Source of the DNA: a virus | IMG/VR virus record: IMGVR_UViG_3300009788_000009 | Span: 1 to 64,000 of that record | Strand: one strand, 5' to 3' | Length of the DNA stretch: 64,000 nucleotides | In this document: positions 45,833-53,159 of the stretch, one piece after another | Layout of the letters: every line of letters starts with the position of its first letter | How positions within the stretch are numbered: position 1 is the first letter of the stretch | Notes under the pieces: generated by a model | Told to the model about the DNA's origin: nothing | Database searches by the model: none | The model's input: the letters and a program-made list of their open reading frames with translations, nothing else | Made by a program: the position numbers and the translations under genes

Positions 45833-47458
45833 TTATGCGCTCATGAAAGAGCCACGACCATCTGAAACGGCAATGTGGTCTTTTAACCTATCTTTAATAA
45901 GCTTATGCTTTCTATCTGCTCTGCGTATAGGTACTACTTGTTTATGTTTTGCAACCATAGGAGCTTTAGTTAATCCTACTCTTACATTCCATGCTAAGGC
46001 ATCTACAAAATCATCATGAGCACCGGCTGGAAACTGTAGTAACTCTTTACGTGCTGCATTGAACCAAGTAGCACCTTGAGGGAAATATATCAACCCCTTC
46101 TCCATGCGCCCTTGTAATGGCCTAGCACGTACAGCTTTGTCACTAAGTGGTTTAAGCTCTGTAACTCTCTTACTTAAATCCCTCTCATTACACTCTAGTT
46201 CATAACTATCTTGCAGAGCTTTCCATATCTGACCATCCTCAACACCTACAGTATATGATCCAGCTAAATGAGACCATCTTTCTGCCGTATCACACATGTT
46301 ACGTACTATCTCAAACGTCTTACCTCTAAACCTCTTAACCTCACATATGTACTGTCTACGACTCTCATCCATCATAGTTGTTACACCAACAGTCCAGTCA
46401 TTGTGCTGTTTAATACCTATAGCAAAGTCCCAGGTTGTTATAATAGTTCTACCAACGGGATCAGGTAATGTATTTGCAATGAGTATCTGATCTTCTGTAA
46501 AGTAGCTTCCAGTATCAGGTACAGGACTTTGCTGATACAAAGCATTCCATATACGTTCTGGCTGTACTGAGCGTATACGTTCTAATTCAGTTATTGAGTA
46601 TCTCTCAGGGTGTAGTGCTTCACCCGGCTTACGGAGTAGTTCTAATCCAAGATCTATTGCATCCTCTATCTCATCCGATTCCCTTATTATCTCCCTTGTA
46701 TCTACATCTCTGTATTCAAACTCCTCAGCTATAGCAGGATAACGTATTACCTCGTAAGTATCTCCTTTGAGATCCTCCATATGCTGAAGTAACCTACCAG
46801 CTAAATCATCAAAGTGCCACCATGTCTGAATGATCAATACACCGCCACCAGGAGCGAGTCTGGAATACGCAGTAGAAAAGAACCACTGTTCCAGCTTCTC
46901 CCTTATGGTGAAACTATCTGCTTCTTCCATATTCTTAATAGGATCATCTACGATCAAGATATGGGCACCCTTACCAACTATAGGACCACCTACACCAGCT
47001 ACGGTTAATCCACCTCGTTGTGTAGTCTTCCAAGATTCAGCAGCAGAGTTCTTCTTGTTAAGTCGTGAATCAGGGAATACCTGCTGGTATAACTTATCAT
47101 TTAACTGATCCCTTACTTGACGACTAAACTCTAACGGCAAATCGAGGTTATAGCCAATGTTCATTACTTCTAAGTGGGGATACTGACCTAATGCCCATGC
47201 AGGGAACCTCACCGAAGATATCTCACTCTTACCACCACGCGGAGGAACCAATAGCATGAGCCTTGGTGACTCTCCAGCGATAACAGCAACTAAGAACCTT
47301 TCGAGCCTCTCACAGATATCTGCATGTACCCATCCAGGTAAGTAGTGGGGATGAGATGACTTGATATAGTGCAGTAGATCACGCTTCATCGCCTCACGAT
47401 GCGCGAGTTCTCGTACAATGCGTTTTTTGACTACATTATCAATGTGAAGGGAGGTCAC
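45833..47458 (-). CDS. terL: terminase large subunit
   Basis: 541 aa. ATPase Walker A LLVPPRGGKSE (about residues 69-79), Walker B HILIVDDP (166-173), coupling motif around QTWWHFDD (211-218), and RNase H-like nuclease beginning with TTWDFAIG (Asp344) and ending with AHDDFVDALAW near residue 505, which supplies the last catalytic Asp. It cuts and packages concatemeric DNA. Overlaps the small subunit by 20 nt. Confidence 0.97.
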   Translation of the reverse strand: MTSLHIDNVVKKRIVRELAHREAMKRDLLHYIKSSHPHYLPGWVHADICERLERFLVAVIAGESPRLMLLVPPRGGKSEISSVRFPAWALGQYPHLEVMNIGYNLDLPLEFSRQVRDQLNDKLYQQVFPDSRLNKKNSAAESWKTTQRGGLTVAGVGGPIVGKGAHILIVDDPIKNMEEADSFTIREKLEQWFFSTAYSRLAPGGGVLIIQTWWHFDDLAGRLLQHMEDLKGDTYEVIRYPAIAEEFEYRDVDTREIIRESDEIEDAIDLGLELLRKPGEALHPERYSITELERIRSVQPERIWNALYQQSPVPDTGSYFTEDQILIANTLPDPVGRTIITTWDFAIGIKQHNDWTVGVTTMMDESRRQYICEVKRFRGKTFEIVRNMCDTAERWSHLAGSYTVGVEDGQIWKALQDSYELECNERDLSKRVTELKPLSDKAVRARPLQGRMEKGLIYFPQGATWFNAARKELLQFPAGAHDDFVDALAWNVRVGLTKAPMVAKHKQVVPIRRADRKHKLIKDRLKDHIAVSDGRGSFMSA

Positions 47459-47948
47459 TTAACTCGCCTTCAATAATGTCGTTAGAAACTAGCTTAAGTA
47501 GGTCTTCGGTAGAAGCATCTTCAAGAGCTTCGGGAGTAGTGATTGAAATCTTGACTTCTTTCTTCTCAGTATAAGCTCCTATTAACTTGCCTATCTCACG
47601 CCAACCAGCAATCATCCCTAGTGCATTGTCAGTAGCCCTCGATACGTCGATTGCATCTAACATACCCTGTTGAACATCGGCTATGGTGAGGTCCAGAGCT
47701 TTGCTGTACTCCTGTTGCATTATAGTTATGGCACTAACTACGTTGGGATTACGCATAAGTATAGTAGCGTGATTACCTGTTGAATAACCTGCTTGTACGG
47801 CAGCGGCAGACATAGACAGCCCTGTAACCATGACCCCCAATACAAAAGCCCTCTGTCGTGTCGTAAGGAGGGTTAAAGCATTGTGTACGGCGGGAGCCTG
47901 GAACTGATCTGAAATGGCGTTCTGTTTGACTGTAGCCAGCTTATTCAT
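47439..47948 (-). CDS. terS: terminase small subunit
   Basis: 169 aa. Contains LTTRQRAFVLGVMVTGLSMSAAAVQAGYS, i.e. the ALTxRQRAF...A...AGYS helix-turn-helix of phage small terminases, then a helical middle (QQEYSKALDLTIADVQQGML) and the common segment GMIAGWREIGKLIGAYTEKKE. First gene of the leftward virion operon. GGAG lies 5 nt before the ATG. Confidence 0.9.
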   Translation of the reverse strand: MNKLATVKQNAISDQFQAPAVHNALTLLTTRQRAFVLGVMVTGLSMSAAAVQAGYSTGNHATILMRNPNVVSAITIMQQEYSKALDLTIADVQQGMLDAIDVSRATDNALGMIAGWREIGKLIGAYTEKKEVKISITTPEALEDASTEDLLKLVSNDIIEGELSDLPSH

Positions 47949-48150
47949 GACTCCATTATATACCCCCTATATATAAGGAGTAAAGAAATCTAGCTGAAAA
48001 GGGCTAAATAGTCGGTTAAGTTATAAAAAAAATTTCGTGAGATATGTATAAAGAACGTGCGCTCCTCTCCCCCCTCCCTTCGGGATGGTAAGGGGGTGGG
48101 TTCGGATTCGGATTCCCTGTATTGAATAGGGGGTCAACAAGGAGTAACAC
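47949..48150. promoter_or_regulatory. divergent intergenic region between virion and accessory operons
   Basis: 202 nt with start codons pointing away on both sides, so it should hold promoters both ways. Seen: an AT-rich block (TATATATAAGGAG and TTATAAAAAAAATTTC), TATAAT on the minus strand only 7 nt before the terS ATG, a hairpin at 48069-48096 (CCCCC...GGGGG around TCCC-TTC-GGGA), and a doubled TTCGGATTCGGATTC at about 48101-48116. No complete -35/-10 pair is convincing. Confidence 0.5.
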
Positions 48151-48495
48151 ATGAGACTACTACTTATTGTAGTTATGTTGTGTTTAGTAGCTCCAGTAGT
48201 ACAAGCTGAAGTAATAAACGGCTTGGTAGTAAGAGTTGTAGACAGCGACACCTATTATGTTAAGACAACTGATGGTCGTCGGCTTAAGGTAAGACTAGCA
48301 CTAGTACAGTGTGCCGAAGCAGGCACAATCAAAGGTGATAGTCTCACTCAACTCATGACTACACTACTCCTTAACCAACATGTCACCTTAGACATACATG
48401 GTCTAGGATACTACAAGAGACACATAGCACACGTATACTACCTCGATACTGACGTTAACCAATTCCTTCTAGATAACCACTGTCCACCATACTAG
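48151..48495 (+). CDS. exported staphylococcal-nuclease (TNase)-like protein
   Basis: 114 aa, AAGGAG 6 nt upstream. Residues 1-19 (MRLLLIVVMLCLVAPVVQA) are a textbook signal peptide with Ala-x-Ala-type end. The mature part follows the SNase fold: VVDSDT (Asp33 = nuc Asp21), VRL (Arg48 = Arg35), Glu56 (= Glu43), Arg90 (= Arg87), and HVYYLDTDVNQFLL at the end. The calcium ligand Asp40 of nuc is replaced by Gln53, so activity may be altered. It would act in the periplasm, on incoming or host DNA; role uncertain. Confidence 0.8.
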   Translation: MRLLLIVVMLCLVAPVVQAEVINGLVVRVVDSDTYYVKTTDGRRLKVRLALVQCAEAGTIKGDSLTQLMTTLLLNQHVTLDIHGLGYYKRHIAHVYYLDTDVNQFLLDNHCPPY

Positions 48496-48505
48496 TAAGG
48501 TTATA

Positions 48506-48629
48506 CATATGATACCCCACTATCAAGGGGTACATATTACCACTCTCCATCACCTAAGAGGATATGCGAAGATAGACATGTGATACCCCACTATCAAGGG
48601 GTACACATTACCACTCTACATCACCTAAG
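48506..48629 (+). repeat. two 53-bp direct repeats, each with a hairpin
   Basis: Copies at 48506-48558 and 48577-48629 differ at three positions. Each contains TACCCC-ACTATCAA-GGGGTA, a 6-bp stem with an 8-nt loop, and ends with ATCACCTAAG. Centre-to-centre distance is 71 bp. They lie between the nuclease gene and the next leader. They could be operators, RNA regulatory elements or recombination remnants. Confidence 0.9.
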
Positions 48630-48642
48630 GAGTACACGCTTA

Positions 48643-48702
48643 TAGCCTAGTCAGAGTAGGCTATTGGGGTAATACTACTGTTACCTGTAACTGGAGGCTA
48701 TT
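48643..48702 (+). promoter_or_regulatory. structured leader: hairpin, TTGGGGTAAT, second hairpin, RBS
   Basis: TAGCCTA/TAGGCTA stem (48643-48649 with 48657-48663), then TTGGGGTAAT at 48664-48673, then GTTAC-CT-GTAAC (48680-48691) and the ribosome site CTGGAGG before ATG 48703. The same order recurs before the 49131 and 50382 genes. Confidence 0.7.
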
Positions 48703-49062
48703 ATGTTAAGTATAGTTAAGTTAGTACGTGATCGTTTCTTTGTTGATGGTGTTGCACTTGTTGGACGGTGCGATGACATCACTAAGGAGAGTCATAGGGT
48801 TCATGAGTTGGAAGTGGAGGCAAAGAACGCTCGCCACCACCTGACTACTGATGCTACCAATGTGTTGCATGATATGGTTGTCAACATGCTTGATATAACT
48901 AAGGCTGATAATACACACACAGTCAATAGGATACCAGCTATCAAGTTGTATCGTATCATTACCAACTGTGGTCTCAAAGAAGCCAAGGATATGATTGAAG
49001 AACAGTTCATTGAACTTGGTCTGTACTGGTATCGTCCTCATGATGATGATATCCCGTTCTAG
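48703..49062 (+). CDS. 119-aa protein with L7/L12-like C-terminal motif
   Basis: Residues 77-101 read IPAIKLYRIITNCGLKEAKDMIEE, matching the K-x-x-R-x-x-T-x-x-G-L-K-E-A-K-x-x-V/I-E signature of the ribosomal protein L7/L12 C-terminal domain, the part that contacts translation factors. The N-terminal 70 residues are helical (VHELEVEAKNARHHLTTDATN) and not L12-like. It may interact with translation factors or borrow the fold for another role. ribosome site GGAGG at 48693. Confidence 0.75.
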   Translation: MLSIVKLVRDRFFVDGVALVGRCDDITKESHRVHELEVEAKNARHHLTTDATNVLHDMVVNMLDITKADNTHTVNRIPAIKLYRIITNCGLKEAKDMIEEQFIELGLYWYRPHDDDIPF

Positions 49063-49076
49063 GGTTTAATACCCTC

Positions 49077-49124
49077 CTAACCTAGCTTGCTAGGTTAGTG
49101 GGGCAATTGCGCTCGCAAAGGAGT
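49077..49124 (+). promoter_or_regulatory. structured leader with perfect palindrome, TGGGGCAAT and second hairpin
   Basis: CTAACCTAGC-TT-GCTAGGTTAG (49077-49098) is a perfect 10-bp inverted repeat. TGGGGCAAT follows at 49099-49107, then TTGCG-CT-CGCAA (49107-49118), then AAAGGAG and ATG 49131. Second hairpins here and at 48680 both have 5-bp stems with a CT loop. Confidence 0.75.
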
Positions 49125-49130
49125 TCTATC

Positions 49131-49304
49131 ATGGAACTAGCAACACATGTAGACCGAGAGGGCTACAAGCATATCGAAACAACAGTTGATCAGTACTCTA
49201 GTATTGATGAGCTGTACGAGGATCATAGTATTAGTATGATCATTGACTTCGATCAGCGTGTAGACGAAGGTGGATTTGAGTTCTTCCACATCAAAGCGTT
49301 ATGA
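49131..49304 (+). CDS. 57-aa hypothetical protein
   Basis: ATG 49131 chosen because AAAGGAG is 7 nt upstream; the upstream GTG at 49098 lies inside the leader hairpin. Acidic alpha/beta sequence (MELATHVDREGYKHIETTVD ... GGFEFFHIKAL). Function unknown. Stop overlaps the next ATG. Confidence 0.7.
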   Translation: MELATHVDREGYKHIETTVDQYSSIDELYEDHSISMIIDFDQRVDEGGFEFFHIKAL

Positions 49305-49528
49305 AGTATATAACGTTGGCATTGGGTATCTTAATGATACTCATAGGTTGGAGGGCGTGTACCTACACGCCTATCCACCTTACATCACACACCATTAGCA
49401 ACGGTGAACAGTTCACATGCATCTATGAAACAAAGGATGACTTTGAACAGGCCCAAATGGATGGCATATTCAGGGGGGATATGTTCTATGTTAACGAAGA
49501 CGGTACTAAGGAGGTACTAAGTAAATGA
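49301..49528 (+). CDS. 75-aa protein with N-terminal membrane anchor or signal
   Basis: MKYITLALGILMILIGWRACTY is a hydrophobic N-terminus that could be a signal anchor; the rest is a small soluble domain (EQFTCIYETKDDFEQAQ). Likely inner-membrane anchored, facing the periplasm. No family known. Confidence 0.7.
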   Translation: MKYITLALGILMILIGWRACTYTPIHLTSHTISNGEQFTCIYETKDDFEQAQMDGIFRGDMFYVNEDGTKEVLSK

Positions 49529-49755
49529 GTAAACTTAAAGCGAAAGAAACCAAGGTATGTAGAGAGTATGTTAACACTTACTACCCCGATAGACGAGGGT
49601 ATCTAGGTACATGCTACTACCTGGTATGGGCACTAACCTCTAAAGGTTGGTTCTATCTTAACACCAAGTTCCTCAATCCTGCTCATGCAGCAAAGATGGA
49701 GGCTAAGATACTTGGTAGTAAGATCAACACTACTAACTGGAGTACATTTATATGA
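49525..49755 (+). CDS. 76-aa hypothetical protein
   Basis: Basic, aromatic-rich (CREYVNTYYPDRRGYLGTCYYLVWALTSKGWFYL in two parts: YYPDRRGYLG and YYLVWALTSKGWFYL). ATG overlaps the preceding stop. Function unknown. Confidence 0.7.
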   Translation: MSKLKAKETKVCREYVNTYYPDRRGYLGTCYYLVWALTSKGWFYLNTKFLNPAHAAKMEAKILGSKINTTNWSTFI

Positions 49756-49931
49756 TGGAAGTATTCAGGTTAGAGATGGATCAAAACACCGATGAAGTTA
49801 AACTCATACGAGAGTATACGTATGATCAAGAGTGGATTGATAAACAGGATGAGCATAATGATTACGTTATGCTTGATATTATTAGCCCTATAAGTCATAA
49901 GGATATTGATTATGAAAGACGAAGCAGGTAA
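49752..49931 (+). CDS. 59-aa acidic hypothetical protein
   Basis: MMEVFRLEMDQNTDEVKLIR... ending DYERRSR. ATGA overlap with the preceding stop, and 20-nt overlap with the next gene. Asp/Glu-rich. Such acidic small proteins can be DNA mimics, but nothing specific supports that here. Confidence 0.6.
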   Translation: MMEVFRLEMDQNTDEVKLIREYTYDQEWIDKQDEHNDYVMLDIISPISHKDIDYERRSR

Positions 49932-50304
49932 TTGCAACCTCTGTGACAATGGTCTACGTGAGTGTAGCTGTTGTCGGGAGTGTGGCGAAGGATACAGCAT
50001 GGAACACACTACTAGAGATAACGATGGTAAGTGTTTCAGTTGTTCATTCTGGCATCAACGTTGGTGTAGGCATAAAGCCAACCCTGATACCTCGTTTATT
50101 GTTAAGGGTACTGCATACATGGTGTGTGCAGAACCCGAAGAAGGTAAGCGGCCCATCTTCCAAGGATTTGGTGGATCTAAGTTCGATATCTACCCTCATT
50201 CTGGAGGACACATTGTATCTCACAATGTATGGTGTCAAGGAGATGTTCCTGATAGGTTCAAGGATCGTCTTCCTAATAACGCTGCTTTTATCAAACCTGA
50301 CTAG
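49912..50304 (+). CDS. 130-aa Cys-rich (multi-zinc) hypothetical protein
   Basis: ATG 49912 with AAGGA 8 nt upstream. The first 60 residues have nine Cys in pairs (CNLC, CSCC, CRECG, CFSC, RWC), suggesting two zinc sites of J-domain or FYVE-like spacing. The remainder is globular (FQGFGGSKFDIYPHSGGHIVSHNVW). No family known. Followed by the leader at 50319. Confidence 0.75.
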   Translation: MKDEAGNCNLCDNGLRECSCCRECGEGYSMEHTTRDNDGKCFSCSFWHQRWCRHKANPDTSFIVKGTAYMVCAEPEEGKRPIFQGFGGSKFDIYPHSGGHIVSHNVWCQGDVPDRFKDRLPNNAAFIKPD

Positions 50305-50318
50305 CGATTAGGACACGC

Positions 50319-50381
50319 TACTAGTCACTTCAACAGAGGTGGCTAGTGGGGTAATCCTGCCCGAATAACTTAGAGGTTATT
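50319..50381 (+). promoter_or_regulatory. structured leader with TGGGGTAAT
   Basis: Stem ACTAGTCAC / GTGGCTAGT (50320-50328 with 50339-50347, one G-U pair), TGGGGTAAT at 50347-50355, then AATAAC-TTAGAG-GTTATT (50364-50381), whose loop holds the AGAGG ribosome site directly before ATG 50382. The second hairpin could hide the ribosome site. Confidence 0.72.
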
Positions 50382-50555
50382 ATGAAAGTTACAATAGATG
50401 TAGATAAGATCGTCGCTAAGGGTTCTGAACTTAGTGTACGTGGATTCCGTGGTGTGAAAGCTGTTGCACCATCGGTTAAAACCAAGGCTGTCTCATTCAA
50501 AGATCGAATGAAGGCTGCTGTTAATGCAGGCGTTAAGGCTGCAAAGGAGGCTTGA
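50382..50555 (+). CDS. 57-aa basic hypothetical protein
   Basis: MKVTIDVDKIVAKGSELSVR ... KAAVNAGVKAAKEA. Lys/Ala-rich with helical C-terminus, pI clearly basic. Similar Ala/Lys tails occur in the 52044 gene (MKITIEIGPNRIT ... VAKAA), so the two may be distant paralogs. Coupled to the next gene (TGATG). Confidence 0.68.
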   Translation: MKVTIDVDKIVAKGSELSVRGFRGVKAVAPSVKTKAVSFKDRMKAAVNAGVKAAKEA

Positions 50556-50728
50556 TGGAAGTAGTAAGTAAAATAGTATTCACACTGATACTTGGTGTGT
50601 GCTATGTTGTTGGAGCTGTCATTATATATTCATTGACAGTGTATCTCATGCTCAAGTATAGGAGATCATACGTTGAGTGTAAACACGCTGCTAACATGTG
50701 GGCGTTCATCAAGGCTACAGGAGGTTAG
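50555..50728 (+). CDS. 57-aa single-span membrane protein
   Basis: MEVVSKIVFTLILGVCYVVGAVIIYSLTVYLML is one long hydrophobic segment (about residues 7-33) followed by a basic, cytoplasm-facing tail (KYRRSYVECKH). ATG overlaps the previous stop. Function unknown. Confidence 0.7.
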   Translation: MEVVSKIVFTLILGVCYVVGAVIIYSLTVYLMLKYRRSYVECKHAANMWAFIKATGG

Positions 50729-50732
50729 CCAA

Positions 50733-51029
50733 ATGGTAATTGAATCTGGAGTCATAATATTCATTGGACTCCTCTTTATATTCGTTAAGTTTCCCAGGCA
50801 TTGGGTACTTATCGGATTAGGTTATGCTCTCTGGATAGATCTCGGAGCTGCACTCGCAGCATACGTTCTACACTGGGGCACATTCACAGGTACTATGGCA
50901 GCAGCAGTAGCAGGTCTCATGACCTCTGCAATGACTACTATAGGTCGCAGGTGGATGGGGTTCACGTTCTATAACCCTGACGCTGGAGAATGGCAGTATA
51001 AAAGAGGTTTAAGGAACCTATATAAGTAA
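50733..51029 (+). CDS. 98-aa multi-span membrane protein
   Basis: ATG 50733 with GGAGG 8 nt upstream is preferred over the in-frame 50673. Three hydrophobic segments are visible (VIIFIGLLFIFVKF, LIGLGYALWIDLGAALAAYVL, TMAAAVAGLMTSAMTTI). A holin-like or superinfection-exclusion role is possible. Last gene before a terminator. Confidence 0.75.
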   Translation: MVIESGVIIFIGLLFIFVKFPRHWVLIGLGYALWIDLGAALAAYVLHWGTFTGTMAAAVAGLMTSAMTTIGRRWMGFTFYNPDAGEWQYKRGLRNLYK

Positions 51030-51043
51030 TACTGTCACTTGTG

Positions 51044-51070
51044 GGGCCTCGAAAGAGGCCCTACTTTTTT
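51044..51070 (+). terminator. Rho-independent terminator with GAAA loop
   Basis: GGGCCTC-GAAA-GAGGCCC (51044-51061) followed by TACTTTTTT. It ends the 48151-51029 operon. Confidence 0.92.
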
Positions 51071-51100
51071 GGCTACGTAATGGTCACTAAAGTAACCACA

Positions 51101-51180
51101 CTCGCGCTACGCGCTTCGTTCTCCTCGCTTCGCTCGTCGTAAGTGGAAAACCTCGCGCTACGCGACTTCGGTTCTCCACA
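51101..51180. repeat. GC-rich palindromic repeat pair
   Basis: CTCGCGCTACGCG is present twice (51101 and 51152), each followed by CTTCG or ACTTCGG and TTCTCC. The second copy is inside a long hairpin: GTGGAAAACC (51143-51152) pairs with GGTTCTCCAC (51170-51179), and TCGCG-CTA-CGCGA inside. Composition is far more GC-rich than the surroundings and resembles the REP/BIME-like palindromes of bacterial chromosomes. Also nearby: imperfect palindrome TGGTCACT-AA-AGTAACCA at 51081-51098. Confidence 0.75.
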
Positions 51181-51251
51181 TTGTCTCCGACGGGGGCTAG
51201 GTATTAGGTGCATATGTTGTATATGTAATGTAACTTAACTGGAGATAGATA

Positions 51252-51920
51252 ATGACTGATTTAAATAGCGAACTACATGATTGGGGAACACGTATCGAGG
51301 AAGAGTGGGCTACTGACCTAGATCCTGAACGTCTAGCATTTCTTAGAAATAAGATACTGTACAAGGGTCTAGAGACAGCAGCAAAATCGTTCCTCTATTA
51401 CCTTGATGCACCAGCATACAGGGACACAACGTTGGCACAGTCTATAGAATATAGGCAGTTTAGTAACTACTTCATGGACGATAGGACAGACTTCGAGAAG
51501 ATAGCTACTAGTATATGCAACTGGATACTACCCCCAGAGGATGAAACACAGATGCCTAAGAAACCTGAATGGTATACCGATGAAGAGTGGGAAGCAGGGC
51601 AACAAGCCGCAAGCCATGATGAAGCAGGTAATCTGATCAGGCCGAAGGTTGAGGGGTTCATAACAGGTGCGTTCTATGAAAAGCCTTGTGTTTATCCCTC
51701 AGAGTATGATGGTGACAACGCACGTAGAATAGTAAGAGCATGTATGCAGAGTGTACTTACTAAGACAACGTTTGACAACAACAAATGTCTACGAGGTCTT
51801 GCAAGAGCTAACACAGCAAGATCAGTAGGTTGGTGGACAAACCAAGGATACAGTGCAAAGCAAGCGCATGAAGCAACAGTGAAGTTCGTAGACCATCATC
51901 AGCTTCATTGGGACAAATAA
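51252..51920 (+). CDS. 222-aa hypothetical protein
   Basis: GGAGATAG ribosome region directly upstream. Soluble, Trp- and Asp-rich helical sequence (LNSELHDWGTRIEEEWATDLDPERLAFLRNKI, YTDEEWEAGQQAA, WWTNQGYSAKQAHEATVKFV). No domain recognised. It is a single-gene transcription unit between two terminators, which suggests its own promoter in 51184-51251 and perhaps an early role in host takeover. Confidence 0.8.
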   Translation: MTDLNSELHDWGTRIEEEWATDLDPERLAFLRNKILYKGLETAAKSFLYYLDAPAYRDTTLAQSIEYRQFSNYFMDDRTDFEKIATSICNWILPPEDETQMPKKPEWYTDEEWEAGQQAASHDEAGNLIRPKVEGFITGAFYEKPCVYPSEYDGDNARRIVRACMQSVLTKTTFDNNKCLRGLARANTARSVGWWTNQGYSAKQAHEATVKFVDHHQLHWDK

Positions 51921-51947
51921 CCTCTAAGTAAGTAGTAAGTAAGGGTA

Positions 51948-51978
51948 GGGCAGTAGCGATACTGTCCCGCCTTTTTTA
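51948..51978 (+). terminator. Rho-independent terminator
   Basis: GGGCAGTA-GCGA-TACTGTCCC (one bulged T) followed by GCCTTTTTTAAT. It lies 28 nt after the 51252-51920 stop. Confidence 0.85.
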
Positions 51979-52043
51979 ATAGCTACGTAATATAAGAAGT
52001 ATATATAGTATGTATTAAGTAAACAAAAGAAGAGGTAAAGTAG

Positions 52044-52196
52044 ATGAAGATAACGATTGAAATTGGTCCTAACAGAATTACCAGGTTCTTTAGTCGTGTT
52101 CGCAACAGTATGATTGGAGCAGGACACGGCTTGAAGAAAGGGTGGAAAGAGTACAAACCACCATCGAAGCCTAGTAGGGTAGCAAAAGCTGCCTGA
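52044..52196 (+). CDS. 50-aa basic hypothetical protein
   Basis: MKITIEIGPNRITRFFSRVR ... KPSRVAKAA, strongly basic, with AGAGG upstream. Possible nucleic-acid- or membrane-surface-binding peptide. Possible distant paralog of the 50382 gene. Confidence 0.6.
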   Translation: MKITIEIGPNRITRFFSRVRNSMIGAGHGLKKGWKEYKPPSKPSRVAKAA

Positions 52197-52228
52197 TAGG
52201 TATTACCTAAGCAAAGAGGAAAATGAAG

Positions 52229-52750
52229 ATGAATGAGCAAATCAACAAGAGAGCAATTGAAACAGCGCAGAAGAGATTACGTGGATCATTTGGATTCAGA
52301 GCAGCAGAAAGCGTAGTTAATGGATTCAATGCGACTGAGAACCTCACGGTATACAAAGCACACGAAGGTACGAAGGACGAACTACCCCGTTTGCTTGACT
52401 TGGCTATCGAACGTACCAAGCCCCAAGTAACGGCAGAAGACTACGCCAAACGCATGGGTGGTGATGTTGGTGAGGCAAAGGCAATCCTTGATGAACAGGT
52501 AGAGGAACACAAGACGTTAGTTAGTGAACGTCCCAAGCTTCTCAAACGTCTGGAAACACAGTTCAAGGATGCTCCCTCAAAGTATACAGAGTTGTCACAG
52601 TACGCTAATGACAACTACCAGAGGGTACTAAAAGCCTTGGCTCACGATGCACGTAGACAGTACATTCGTACAGGTCGGGAAGACTGGGCGAAGGCAGTAG
52701 AAGCAGCAGTAAATCCGCTGTTAATGGCAGTTGTAAAACTGGCTGCATAG
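52229..52750 (+). CDS. 173-aa helical hypothetical protein
   Basis: ATG 52229 has GAGGA 8 nt upstream; ATG 52223 is too close to it. All-helical, charged sequence (NKRAIETAQKRLRGSFGFRA, DYAKRMGGDVGEAKAILDEQVEEHK, NDNYQRVLKALAHDARRQYI). Codon use is less AT-rich than in the neighbouring small genes. No family recognised; likely a soluble, well expressed early protein. Confidence 0.8.
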   Translation: MNEQINKRAIETAQKRLRGSFGFRAAESVVNGFNATENLTVYKAHEGTKDELPRLLDLAIERTKPQVTAEDYAKRMGGDVGEAKAILDEQVEEHKTLVSERPKLLKRLETQFKDAPSKYTELSQYANDNYQRVLKALAHDARRQYIRTGREDWAKAVEAAVNPLLMAVVKLAA

Positions 52751-52770
52751 CAGTAAGATAAGCAGTAACA

Positions 52771-52800
52771 AGGGATGGAGGTCACTAGGTCTCCATCCCT
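52771..52800 (+). terminator. strong hairpin after the 173-aa gene (terminator-like)
   Basis: AGGGATGGAG / CTCCATCCCT, 10 bp and perfect, loop of 10 nt. No U-run follows, so it may be a processed 3' end or a leader element of the next gene instead of a true terminator. Confidence 0.5.
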
Positions 52801-52826
52801 ACCAGCTCCAAACCAGGGACAATGAA

Positions 52827-53159
52827 GTGTACAAGTGGCTACTAAAAAAGGTTAATACTCTTAGGTCTACACGACTCATAAGGGACACACCAGGGGAGGG
52901 TATAAACCCTATGGATCTCCACACCATCGCTCAACTCGTAGTAGTCTATAATATACAAGATGGTAGTAATGAAGAACGACTAGTATGTAGTGCAAGAAGT
53001 AAAACAATATTCACTGATAATGTAAATGACTTAACTAAAACCCTTCTAAATACTGCATCACAAATGCTAGTTGATAATCATAATTTAGCATATGTCTACA
53101 CCTCGATCTTAAGTAACATGTTACATGTACCTACCGAACTACGAGAAAAGCCCAATTGA
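52827..53159 (+). CDS. 110-aa hypothetical protein
   Basis: Start is uncertain: GTG 52827 gives 110 aa; ATG 52911 (82 aa) has GGGGAGG about 13 nt upstream. Central part AQLVVVYNIQDGSNEERLVCSARSKTI is beta-rich, the end helical (TLLNTASQMLVDNHNLAYVY). No family known. Confidence 0.65.
   Translation: MYKWLLKKVNTLRSTRLIRDTPGEGINPMDLHTIAQLVVVYNIQDGSNEERLVCSARSKTIFTDNVNDLTKTLLNTASQMLVDNHNLAYVYTSILSNMLHVPTELREKPN

Noticed and set aside
47955-47960. TATAAT on the minus strand as terS promoter
   Set aside because: It lies only 6 nt before the terS ATG, which would make a leaderless message although a GGAG ribosome site is present in the same stretch.
48095-48120. tRNA T-arm-like GGTTCGGATTC
   Set aside because: No acceptor stem, D-arm or anticodon arm can be built around it; no tRNA was found anywhere in the window.
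48021-48251. Minus-strand frame across the divergent region into the TNase gene
   Set aside because: No ribosome site and antisense to a gene with a clear signal peptide and SNase motifs.
48506-48629. Possible CRISPR array
   Set aside because: Only two repeats of 53 bp with an 18-bp separation; no spacer series and no cas genes except a lone Cas4-like nuclease far away.
49943-50311. Alternative frame overlapping the 130-aa Cys-rich protein
   Set aside because: Low-complexity Val/Ile/Leu translation and no ribosome site; the Cys-rich frame has AAGGA and coherent zinc knuckles.
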